This document shows, piece by piece, positions 34,591-42,900 of a DNA stretch of 46,063 bases; position 1 is the stretch's first letter, and every line of letters starts with the position of its first letter. Below the pieces are notes generated by a model. It ran no database searches. It was not told the DNA's origin and worked only from the letters and a program-made list of their open reading frames with translations. This DNA comes from Paludibacter sp. (GTDB lineage: Bacteria > Bacteroidota > Bacteroidia > Bacteroidales > Paludibacteraceae). Where the stretch lies: positions 1 to 46,063 of the forward strand of contig WQYU01000005.1 of assembly GCA_009781075.1 (NCBI GenBank). Reading direction: 5' to 3'. The position numbers and the translations under genes are program-made.

Positions 34591-35346
34591 ATGCGCAATA
34601 AAAGTTTAATATTAAAAATTTTTATTATCGCAGCAGTGATAATTGCAGTCGGCTATTTGCTGACTGCATTTGTCTTTTTTTCGGGAAATAAAAACAAAGG
34701 AGTTTGCAATTCTGTGAAAGTTAATATTTTAGACGAAAATAAAATAAATATTCTTGATAAAAATTCCGTTGAAATTTTTATTTCAAAGAGTAAAAATAAT
34801 CCTGTTAATAAACAAATTTCAACTTTGCAGACCGAAAAACTTGAAAATGAACTGTTGAAAAACTATCCTGCAATAAAGTCAGTAGAATGTTATATCACTA
34901 ATTCTAAAATGATGTTTGTAGATATTGTCCAGCGCGAGCCGAAATTTCGCGTGATGACCGGTGCCGAAAATTATTATGTTGATTCCGAAGGAAAAACTTT
35001 CTCTTCTGCAACAAATTCCTCTTCGTATGTACCTGTTATTTCGGGGAATGTTACAAAAACATTTGCTACCGAAAAACTGCCTCCTTTAATTAATTTTATT
35101 GAAAAAAATAAATTCTGGAATGCACAAATTGAACAAATTTATGTTACCGATAAACAGGACATTGAACTTGTCCCACGAGTTGGTGGTGCTATTATTCTTT
35201 TTGGCGATTTGACAGATATTGAAAAGAAATTTGATAAACTTCAAACGTTATATTCTGAAGGATTTTCTGTTATCGGATGGAACCGTTATAAAACTATTGA
35301 TTTGAGATTTAAAAATCAGGTGGTCTGTACCAAAAACGATGAATAG
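34591..35346 (+). CDS. ftsQ: Cell division protein FtsQ/DivIB
   Basis: 251 residues. An inner-membrane anchor (about 8-32) is followed by a periplasmic domain: a divergent POTRA-like part with TEKLENELLKNYPAIKSVEC, and the beta domain with MMFVDIVQREPKFRVMTGAE, YYVDSEGKTFS and IELVPRVGGAIILFGDLTDI. The last of these is close to the FtsQ signature of Bacteroidetes. FtsQ links the divisome to FtsB and FtsL. It normally sits between murC and ftsA; here it is preceded by a metalloprotease gene (6-bp gap) and followed by kup. Confidence 0.85.
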   Translation: MRNKSLILKIFIIAAVIIAVGYLLTAFVFFSGNKNKGVCNSVKVNILDENKINILDKNSVEIFISKSKNNPVNKQISTLQTEKLENELLKNYPAIKSVECYITNSKMMFVDIVQREPKFRVMTGAENYYVDSEGKTFSSATNSSSYVPVISGNVTKTFATEKLPPLINFIEKNKFWNAQIEQIYVTDKQDIELVPRVGGAIILFGDLTDIEKKFDKLQTLYSEGFSVIGWNRYKTIDLRFKNQVVCTKNDE

Positions 35347-35446
35347 CGGAATAGTGATTAACTCAATAAATAAATGAAAAAACGGTTAAAACAGAATACT
35401 CGTTTTAATTTGTGTACATTAGCGTGCGATTTCTATACAGCAATTA

Positions 35447-37375
35447 ATGGAAAGCAAATATTTAAATAATTTACCAAATACTCCTACATTTCGAGCAATG
35501 GGAATTATTGTCGCTATCGGTATTGTCTTTGGCGATATTGGAACATCTCCGCTCTATGTGATGAAGGCAGTCATGAATGCTCTTCCGCATAATCGTCCCG
35601 ACTATATTATTGGAGCAGTATCTTGTGTAATTTGGACGTTGACTCTGCAAACTTCTATCAAGTACGTACTTATTACACTTCGCGCCGATAATCATGGGGA
35701 GGGAGGGATTCTTTCTCTGTTTGCTATTATCCGCAGGAAATATCGCTGGGCATATATTATCGCAGCAGTTGGTGCTGCTACACTGCTTGCTGACGGAGTG
35801 ATCACCCCATCTATCACTGTTATTTCGGCCATTGAAGGACTGACAAATGTTTATCCATCTACTCCCGTTGTAATTGTGGCTGTCGGTGTAATTATTATCC
35901 TGTTCGCCATGCAACCATTTGGAACTGCTTCGCTTGGACGATATTTCGGACCGATTATGCTTATATGGTTTATCTTATTGGGAACATTCGGATTAGTCCA
36001 ATTCACAGAGTATTTACCCATTGCAAAAGCATTTAATCCATATTACGCTTTCATCTTTTTAAAATCATCTCCACAAATTTTGATAATTTTAGGAGCCATT
36101 TTCCTTTGTACAACAGGAGCTGAGGCATTATATTCCGACTTGGGACACTGTGGGTTACACAATATCAGAGCATCATGGATTTTTGTAAAGATAACCTTAA
36201 TTCTCAATTATCTAGGGCAGGGGGCATGGGCAATTACTCATGCAGATACAATTGTTCCTAATATCAATCCTTTTTTTGAGATAATACCATTTTGGCTCTA
36301 TATACCAGGGGTAATTATGGCTACATTAGCCGCTATTATTGCCAGTCAGTCATTGATAAGCGGATCGTTCACGGTAATTTCCGAAGCCATTTCATTAGGT
36401 CTTTGGCCTAACATAAGAATAAAATATCCAACCGACTTAAAGGGTCAAATGTTCATACCCAGCATTAATTATTTATTAATGATTCTATGTATAATGACAG
36501 TTTATATATTTCGTTCTTCTTCCAACATGGAGGCTGCATACGGTCTGTCAATTACTATTACAATGTTAATGACCACTATACTTTTATTTTTGTATATGAG
36601 AATGAAGGGAGTGAAATTATGGAGATCAATACCGATTACTTTATGCTTCCTTATTATAGAAAGCGGATTTTTAATAGCCAACAGCTTTAAATTCTCTCAT
36701 GGTGGTTTTATCACCATTTTGATTGCTGGAATATTGTTTTTAATGATGTATATATGGTTCAATGGACACAGTATTAAAAACCACTGTGTTACCTACGAAA
36801 AGGTTGCCCCAATAATTCCCATACTTAATCAACTGAGTCTGGATACTCAAGTGCCAAAATATACCACGCATCTGATTTATGTCACCCGTGCAAAATATAA
36901 AACCGATATTGAAAGTAAAATAGTTTATTCGCTAATCAACAAACAACCCAAAAGGGCAGATACTTACTGGTTTGTTTATTTAAGGCGCAGTGATGATCCT
37001 TACAAATTTAAGTACGATATAACTACATTTGTGAAAGGAAAAATTTTCCGCGTAGACATTAAATTGGGTTTCAAATTAGGATTTCATGTAGATGATTATT
37101 TGCGAAAAATTGCAGATGTAATGGAACATAAAGGAGAAGTAGATATGTTGAGCCGTTATCCTTCATTACGTCAAAGTCATATACGTGGTGATTTTCGCTA
37201 TGTGGTGGTTGAACGCATTATGCGCAATAGCTTTAGTTTGCCATTTTATAAAAAAGCCATTTTATCAATTTATAGCACAATTAAAAGATTTACTACCTCT
37301 GATGCTCAGATTTTGGATTTAGATCCGTCAAATGTGACGGTAGAACTTGCTCCTCTCGTAAGAAAAGAAGCATGA
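35447..37375 (+). CDS. kup: KUP-family potassium uptake transporter
   Basis: 642 residues. Twelve hydrophobic helices fill about residues 15-435, followed by a cytoplasmic domain (about 450-642). The N-terminal IGIVFGDIGTSPLYVMKAV and LITLRADNHGEGGILSLFAI are diagnostic for KUP/HAK/KT transporters, and ADGVITPSITVISAIEGL is the conserved segment in helix 3. It imports K+ with protons across the inner membrane. It is the last gene before the 37.4-38.1 kb repeat region. Confidence 0.95.
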   Translation: MESKYLNNLPNTPTFRAMGIIVAIGIVFGDIGTSPLYVMKAVMNALPHNRPDYIIGAVSCVIWTLTLQTSIKYVLITLRADNHGEGGILSLFAIIRRKYRWAYIIAAVGAATLLADGVITPSITVISAIEGLTNVYPSTPVVIVAVGVIIILFAMQPFGTASLGRYFGPIMLIWFILLGTFGLVQFTEYLPIAKAFNPYYAFIFLKSSPQILIILGAIFLCTTGAEALYSDLGHCGLHNIRASWIFVKITLILNYLGQGAWAITHADTIVPNINPFFEIIPFWLYIPGVIMATLAAIIASQSLISGSFTVISEAISLGLWPNIRIKYPTDLKGQMFIPSINYLLMILCIMTVYIFRSSSNMEAAYGLSITITMLMTTILLFLYMRMKGVKLWRSIPITLCFLIIESGFLIANSFKFSHGGFITILIAGILFLMMYIWFNGHSIKNHCVTYEKVAPIIPILNQLSLDTQVPKYTTHLIYVTRAKYKTDIESKIVYSLINKQPKRADTYWFVYLRRSDDPYKFKYDITTFVKGKIFRVDIKLGFKLGFHVDDYLRKIADVMEHKGEVDMLSRYPSLRQSHIRGDFRYVVVERIMRNSFSLPFYKKAILSIYSTIKRFTTSDAQILDLDPSNVTVELAPLVRKEA

Positions 37376-37536
37376 TTCTTATGTCCCTTATCCCGCATTA
37401 TTCATGTGAGGTAGCGCTTTATTTTCTTTTCCTGTTCTGTCAGTTTGAACATTTATGAGGAATTCTGACCATTCAGTTTCTAAAATCGGTTGTTTATTTC
37501 TAAAACAAGCGATTTTATATAATTTACAAAAAGTAT

Positions 37537-37957
37537 TTACATAAATAAATGCCATAAAGTATTAATATTCAATGAAATAGGAATACATTATGTGTAACCT
37601 TCAATTACGATTTATATAATATTGAAATATCTCCATTATACTTCCATTTTTCACGTCTGGGCATAGTTTCCCCTTTCCCAGATTTTAAACAATCAGTAAA
37701 AATAAACCCAACTTAATTTTAACACAAAGTTCTTCGCAAGGAAAGGAGTTTTTGTCATTGCTGTAAAAGTCGCAATCACTCATTTATCTATTTTCGTTTC
37801 GTAATCTATTTTTGTTGTAAAAAAAAAATGTATTATATTTGCAAAAATTTTACGAATTTTGTAACAAATTGATTTTATATAAATCGTAATTGAAGGTTAC
37901 ACATAATGTATTCCTATTTCATTGAATATTAATACTTTATAGCATTTATTTATGTAA
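37537..37957. repeat. 83-bp near-perfect inverted repeat enclosing a 255-bp promoter segment
   Basis: Arms 37537-37619 and 37875-37957 are reverse complements at 82 of 83 positions; the one difference is near GCC at 37551-37553 against GCT. The arm contains TGTGTAACCTTCAATTACG and AATATTCAATGAAATAGG. The 255-bp centre contains a full Bacteroidetes promoter pointing right, towards the FISUMP gene at 38099. Such an arrangement would allow recombination between arms to flip the promoter. Arms this long also allow homologous recombination or a big cruciform. No recombinase gene is nearby in the window. Confidence 0.75.
37811..37841 (+). promoter_or_regulatory. Consensus promoter for the FISUMP surface protein, inside the inverted repeat
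   Basis: TTTG (37811-37814), a 19-nt spacer and TATATTTG (37834-37841), an exact fit to TTTG-N19-21-TAnnTTTG. Transcription would start near 37848 and cross the right arm, giving a leader of about 250 nt before 38099. Confidence 0.7.
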
Positions 37958-38098
37958 TTAATTATTAGAAATTATATAGAAACAAAAAAATAGACAATTT
38001 ACAATAATTTTAGACAAAATCGTCTTTTTTTATCATAAAGTTAAAACTTTCATAATATTTAATATTTTTTTTATAAATCAAAAAATAATTTAAAAAAA

Positions 38099-39490
38099 AT
38101 GAAATCAAAAAACCTTTTTCTTGCAATAGCAACCGCTGTTTTGCTATTGAGTAATGGTGCATTTATGAACGCACAGGTAACGGTGGGGAGTGATAAAACC
38201 CCAGAGAGTTTTTCAATTTTGGAATTGGTAAGCAGCACGCACAACGGTATGCGGTTGCCGCAAATGACCACAGAGCAGCGTGATAATATGGCAGACGCTG
38301 TTTTTCAAGCAAGCGTAGAAGCATGGGGCTTGCAGATTTTCAACACCACTACGCACTGCGTAGAAACTTGGAACGGCTCGGCATGGATTACACAGTGTGC
38401 ATATACATCTCTTGATTGTGTTGATGTACCAGACCAACCAAGCGCAATAACAGGAAATATCGTTATAACCAAAAACACTGCCGGTTTGATTTATTCGGTA
38501 AATTATGTAGAGGGTGTAACTTATGCATGGACAATACCATCCGACTGGGCAATAACAAGTACGTCGGGCAATGGAAGTTCCATAACCGTTACAGCGGGTA
38601 TTGCCAGCGGAAAAATCACCGTAACGCCAAGCAATGCTTGCGGAGAAGGAACGGCAAGTATATTGAATGTTAATGTTGGCTGCATTGTGCAATCGACTTT
38701 AACTGCTCCTCCTTACAATGGTTATGTTACTTTTATGTGTTACAACTTGGGGGCATCTGAAAATGTGCAGTCAATGACGCCTGTTGAGCAGGCAAACTGG
38801 ACTACGCCTGATGATAATTACGGCGACCTGTACCAATGGGGACGCCAGACAGACGGACATCAATTGCGCAGTAATACAATTGCTAATGGTGGAGTTGTGA
38901 ATGGCGGAGGAGGAGCAAGAAATATTCCTTATGATTCCAATTCACAAATTCCGGTTGGTGATGACTGGTATGGTAAGTTTGTTTATTTCACAGGTGGTAT
39001 AAGAGATTGGCATGGTAACGATGCCACTTCTACCAAAGTTTACAGGAATGATGCTCTTTGGAATATTGGTAGTGAGAGTTCTCCCAAAAAAGCGGGCGGA
39101 GATCCTTGCCCTGACGGTTGGCGGGTTCCTACCCAGATAGAATTGCTAAGTATATTTAAAAATGATGCTGATTTCGGCAATAGTTACCCTCCAAGTGATG
39201 CTACCACTAATACATGGACATGGAACACTTCCGGTACTCCCGGTTGTCTAATAAAACCTTCCGGCAGTAGTGAAGCCACGCTCTTCCTGCCTGCCGCAGG
39301 GGAACGTGTTGGTACCACCAATGATTTTATGTATGTGGGGGCAAACGGGTACTATTGGAACAGTTATACTAATAGTTCATATTCCTACGTATTCTTCGAA
39401 GGTGGAAATGGTACTCCGTCTGTGGTCGTGAACCCGCTTTATTTCGTGAGCCGCGCCTATGCTCTTAGTGTGCGCTGCGTGGTGGAATAA
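38099..39490 (+). CDS. Secreted FISUMP-domain surface protein
   Basis: 463 residues. Signal peptide 1-26 (NGAFMNAQ cleavage region). Residues 27-110 are like the N-terminal region of Bacteroidetes cell-surface proteins (SILELVSSTHNGMRLPQMTT then EAWGLQIFNTTTHCVETWNG). An Ig/PKD-like domain follows (about 112-195, GVTYAWTIPSDWAI). The FISUMP domain covers about 210-463: FMCYNLGASENVQSM, NYGDLYQWGRQTDGHQL, DPCPDGWRVPTQIELLSIF and the end YALSVRCVVE. It is exposed at the cell surface, role unknown. There is no C-terminal type IX sorting domain. Its promoter lies inside an 83-bp inverted repeat, which suggests switching, and a palindromic terminator follows at 39513. Confidence 0.88.
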   Translation: MKSKNLFLAIATAVLLLSNGAFMNAQVTVGSDKTPESFSILELVSSTHNGMRLPQMTTEQRDNMADAVFQASVEAWGLQIFNTTTHCVETWNGSAWITQCAYTSLDCVDVPDQPSAITGNIVITKNTAGLIYSVNYVEGVTYAWTIPSDWAITSTSGNGSSITVTAGIASGKITVTPSNACGEGTASILNVNVGCIVQSTLTAPPYNGYVTFMCYNLGASENVQSMTPVEQANWTTPDDNYGDLYQWGRQTDGHQLRSNTIANGGVVNGGGGARNIPYDSNSQIPVGDDWYGKFVYFTGGIRDWHGNDATSTKVYRNDALWNIGSESSPKKAGGDPCPDGWRVPTQIELLSIFKNDADFGNSYPPSDATTNTWTWNTSGTPGCLIKPSGSSEATLFLPAAGERVGTTNDFMYVGANGYYWNSYTNSSYSYVFFEGGNGTPSVVVNPLYFVSRAYALSVRCVVE

Positions 39491-39512
39491 AAATTTTTAA
39501 AATAAAAAATGA

Positions 39513-39542
39513 TTGTAGAGATGCAAAAGGTTGTGTCTCTGC
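39513..39542 (+). terminator. Palindromic terminator after the FISUMP surface protein gene
   Basis: TTGTAGAGATGCAAAAGG pairs imperfectly with TTGTGTCTCTGC and is followed by TTTTT. It is 23 bp after the stop. Same palindrome family as 9397-9427 and 39838-39869. Confidence 0.6.
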
Positions 39543-39664
39543 TTTTTAAAGGCTTAGTTCAAAGGCATTTCACAAATTACACCTCTTTTGTTTGCCATTT
39601 TTATCTTGTTGCTCTTACAAACTCATTTTATATGTATTGCCTTATAATATGTTATAGGATTGTC

Positions 39665-39811
39665 AACCCGCATTATTCATCAAAACTTTATAACTCACTT
39701 GTTTTGTGATAGTTATAGAAAAATCAAATACCCAATTTTTGGGAATCATAAAAACAAGCATATTGATTGATTTTCAACGGAAAAAGAGAAGTCCATGGTA
39801 TAATGCGGGTT
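39665..39811. mobile_element. MITE-like segment with CCCGCATTAT ends
   Basis: Perfect 12-bp terminal inverted repeats AACCCGCATTAT (39665-39676) and ATAATGCGGGTT (39800-39811) bound 147 bp without a reading frame; an internal CCCAATTTTTGGG hairpin is present. The 14-mer CCCGCATTATTCAT at the left end (39667-39680) also occurs at 37392-37405. The ends resemble those of an insertion sequence whose transposase is absent. No clear target duplication is visible. Confidence 0.5.
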
Positions 39812-39837
39812 AAGGAGTGACTAATAATCTAAAAAAA

Positions 39838-39869
39838 TTGTAGAGACGCAATCTCTTGCATCTCTACAA
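39838..39869 (-). terminator. Palindromic terminator of the giant surface protein gene
   Basis: A stem of 14 bp (TTGTAGAGACGCAA against TTGCATCTCTACAA, one G-T type mismatch) with a 4-nt loop. On the minus strand it is followed by seven T, and it lies 49 bp after the stop of the giant gene. Best copy of the palindrome family. Confidence 0.7.
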
Positions 39870-39917
39870 ATTCATAAAATATTCAGATTATTTTTAGTGA
39901 TAATCCTGTTTCGTATG

Positions 39918-42900
39918 TTACTCTTTTATGAATTTCTCCACAATAGAATTTTTATTATTAACAATTTTGAGCATATACATACCCGACGTTAAATCCGAAA
40001 CTTTTATCGATTTTCCCTCAAAATTATCCTGATGATAAACCACTTGTCCTGTCATATCAATTATTTCTATAATATCAATACTTTTCCACGGATAATTAAT
40101 GTACAGGTCTTTTTGTACAGGATTAGGAAATACTGATATTTGAGACAATGTAACATTATCAATACCTGTGGCGCCTATTCCAATTACATAAGGATTGGAC
40201 GGAGTACCGTAAATAGCATCAGCAGCAAATTGCATAGCCGAATTATTGGCATCGTACTCATTTCCGGTTGCGTGGTCATACACTTTCAATGTTATCGATT
40301 CATTGCCATTGCCGTAAATCATCAAATAACCGATATATTTATCCAAACTTTCTTCATATTGCAACATAACCGAACCGCGGCAGTCATTTCCGCTGAAAGC
40401 GGCTATTTCTATCATATCGCTGCGGACTTCCTGATTGTCGTTTACAACCATTGCGGTCATAGTCATATTGTTTGAAAAATTATTTGGATTTACTGTCCAA
40501 TTCATATCGGCAGGTTCGTTTGCGGCAGGAACTAATTCAATTACGTTTTGCATTGGATTGGTTGATGGATAAATAAAACTTTGCGAAGTTGCATTGTTTG
40601 AATAATACATATAACCTTTACCTTGCTGCATATATGTCAAACTGCCTATCCAGCCGCTCGCTCCCATATAAGTAGCATAATTGGTCTGTCCTTTTATCAT
40701 ATCGCCCGTTTGTGCATTCATTCCAGCCAAAGCGCTTTGTACAGGCAAAGAAAATGACGGTATGTATCCAATCCAGTTCCAGCCCTGTACAATCGGTATT
40801 AAAGTTGTTGCGGGGTCGGCGTATTGTCCGAGCAAGGATAATGTGCAGTCGCTATTTACTTTAACTGAATACATTTCCTTTTCGGAAATATTATCAAGCA
40901 TTCCCATCCAGTTTGGTTGCTGTATGTATGCGGCGTGACCTTTGATAAGTTCTCCCGTATTAGCAAGAGACGATTTCATTTGATTGAGGATAGAAGGATT
41001 ATCGTTCAATACATTTGCCGAAATCCAATTCCAGCCATTTTTAAGCGGAATATCCTGTCCTACAAGGTTAAGCGCATTGAATATCACAGGATTAGCCGGA
41101 CTACCCAATATTGTGGATGGTGCAAAATGTATTTCGCCTATCGAAGTTTCCAATTGAGGATAAATATGCCCTGTGGAAGCATCCCAAAGTTTGAAAGTCA
41201 ATGGTTGGTTGATGTCCCCAGAGTTACCGTAAATATCTGCAAATGTAAAGTAGGCGTTATATGCATCCACATATTTTGGAGAAGTTATGCCTACGCACAC
41301 ATCGTTTATAAATGCGCCCAAACGGTCGTATGTATCTTCCTGAAATACGCCTGCAATCTGAATTTGTCCGGTAATGTTCATTGAAGATTCAAAAGCATTC
41401 GGATTCACCGTCCAGTCGGGAAGTTGACCTGTTACTTTTACCTGTACGGGCAAAATTTCGGTAACTCCATTGCCGCTTGAAAGCCCAACGGCTGTTTCGT
41501 AATTTCCTATATTGATGCCTTGATTAACAGTGAAAGTCAGGTCTTTGTTTGCCAATGGCTGCAAATTTCCGATGCTGCTGCTTACGGTTAGCCAAGTCGG
41601 GAGATTATCGATGGAATAACTTAAAGTTGTTCCGCCTGTGTTCGTCATCCTTGCCGTGAATGTAACCAAATCTCCTGCCTGCATTGTGATATTTACAGGG
41701 TCGGCATCCCAACGGAGCGCATTACGATTGACAAATGCAGTCCAACTTTCAGTATTGCTCTTGTTGTTGTGCATATCATAAACATCACTAACGCTCAGAG
41801 TAAGCGCAGTTCCTTCTACACGGGCAAAATAAGCGGGGTCAAGCGTGAAGACAATTTTATTGCTCGAAGCAACATAGGTGAATGGAACATTTTCCACAGG
41901 GCGAACATCTTTTACCGACATTGCCGTTGTGGAAAAGTCGGTTGCCGTTCCTGCCGCCGTATTGTTATCACCGGTTGCAAAGTTTGCATTCGTTGGAGTT
42001 ACCGTAATTAAACCATTTGATTGTTTTGTATAGGTCTCAAATGGATAATATGCCTCCAATCCTGCCTCATTGCCATTGAGTTTGCTGTTTTGGTTCAACA
42101 GGATGCCGTCTGAGGTAAGAGCGCTGTTCCAAAGCCGTATTTCATCAAAGTAACCTGCAAAATACTGACCGAAAGTATTCGGCTGCGTATGTTTTGCTCC
42201 GAAATAATAATATCCGCTTCCCATAGTGCCGAGCATACTTTCTGCAAATGTCGCAGCCGTAACGCCGTCAATATAGACATTAACGTTTCCGTTGCGCCTT
42301 ACCGACATTGCGATATGATGCCATTTGGCGTCTATCAGATTGGCATTCGTCAACACTTGATTCTCTGTTCCGTCTGCCTGGTAAAGCGTCAGTCCGCCGT
42401 TGGCATTAACGCCGATGCTGCCGTTATCAGCGCTGAAGATTGTCTGGTTCGGCTGGCTGTTGCCTGCGCTTCTGAACCAAAATTCAAGCGTCAAATCGCT
42501 AAAAATATCCAAAGGATAAGTAGAAACAGGAATAGAGAAGTAGTTGTTACTGGTTTGTTTAGCATAACCTGACGGATAAATATACCAGTCGGAATTATTC
42601 AACAGCAGGTTTCTTGAACGGGCTTTGTCTAAGGCAAAAGTACCTGTTCCTTCATCAAGCGCCCAATAACCGATAAGTCCATATTCGTTGCCTGTTTTTG
42701 ACACGCTTTTACCTGCCGAAGCATCCGCCTGTGTCCGATTAACGCCGTAGAAATTCAATTGTGCAACATCTCCGCTAAAGCCGTTGTTCTCTGCCATATT
42801 GTTGCCGACAACCAACATTCCCTGTGTTTCAGGACTTGCAGTAAATGATTTATTAGTGAATAAAGTATTGGTTATTGCACCTTCAAATTCGTAAACCGAA

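Larger units (their letters stand above)
37376..38098. other. 723-bp intergenic region upstream of the FISUMP surface protein
   Basis: No credible gene. It holds an IS-end-like CCCGCATTATTCAT (37392-37405), two 83-bp inverted repeat arms (37537-37619 and 37875-37957), and a consensus promoter between them (37811-37841). GATTTTATATAA occurs in direct orientation at 37511-37522 and 37871-37882. Confidence 0.75.
39491..39917. other. Intergenic region between the FISUMP gene and the giant protein gene (tail-to-tail)
   Basis: 427 bp with no gene. It holds the plus-strand terminator (39513-39542), a 147-bp MITE-like segment (39665-39811) and the minus-strand terminator (39838-39869). Confidence 0.65.

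Noticed and set aside
37376..38098. Site-specific recombinase gene or integrase next to the possible invertible promoter
   Set aside because: No reading frame in the spacer or adjoining genes resembles a tyrosine or serine recombinase; any invertase must be encoded elsewhere.
39509..39709. 66-codon reading frame after the FISUMP gene
   Set aside because: It starts inside the terminator palindrome and runs into the MITE-like segment; no signal or homology.
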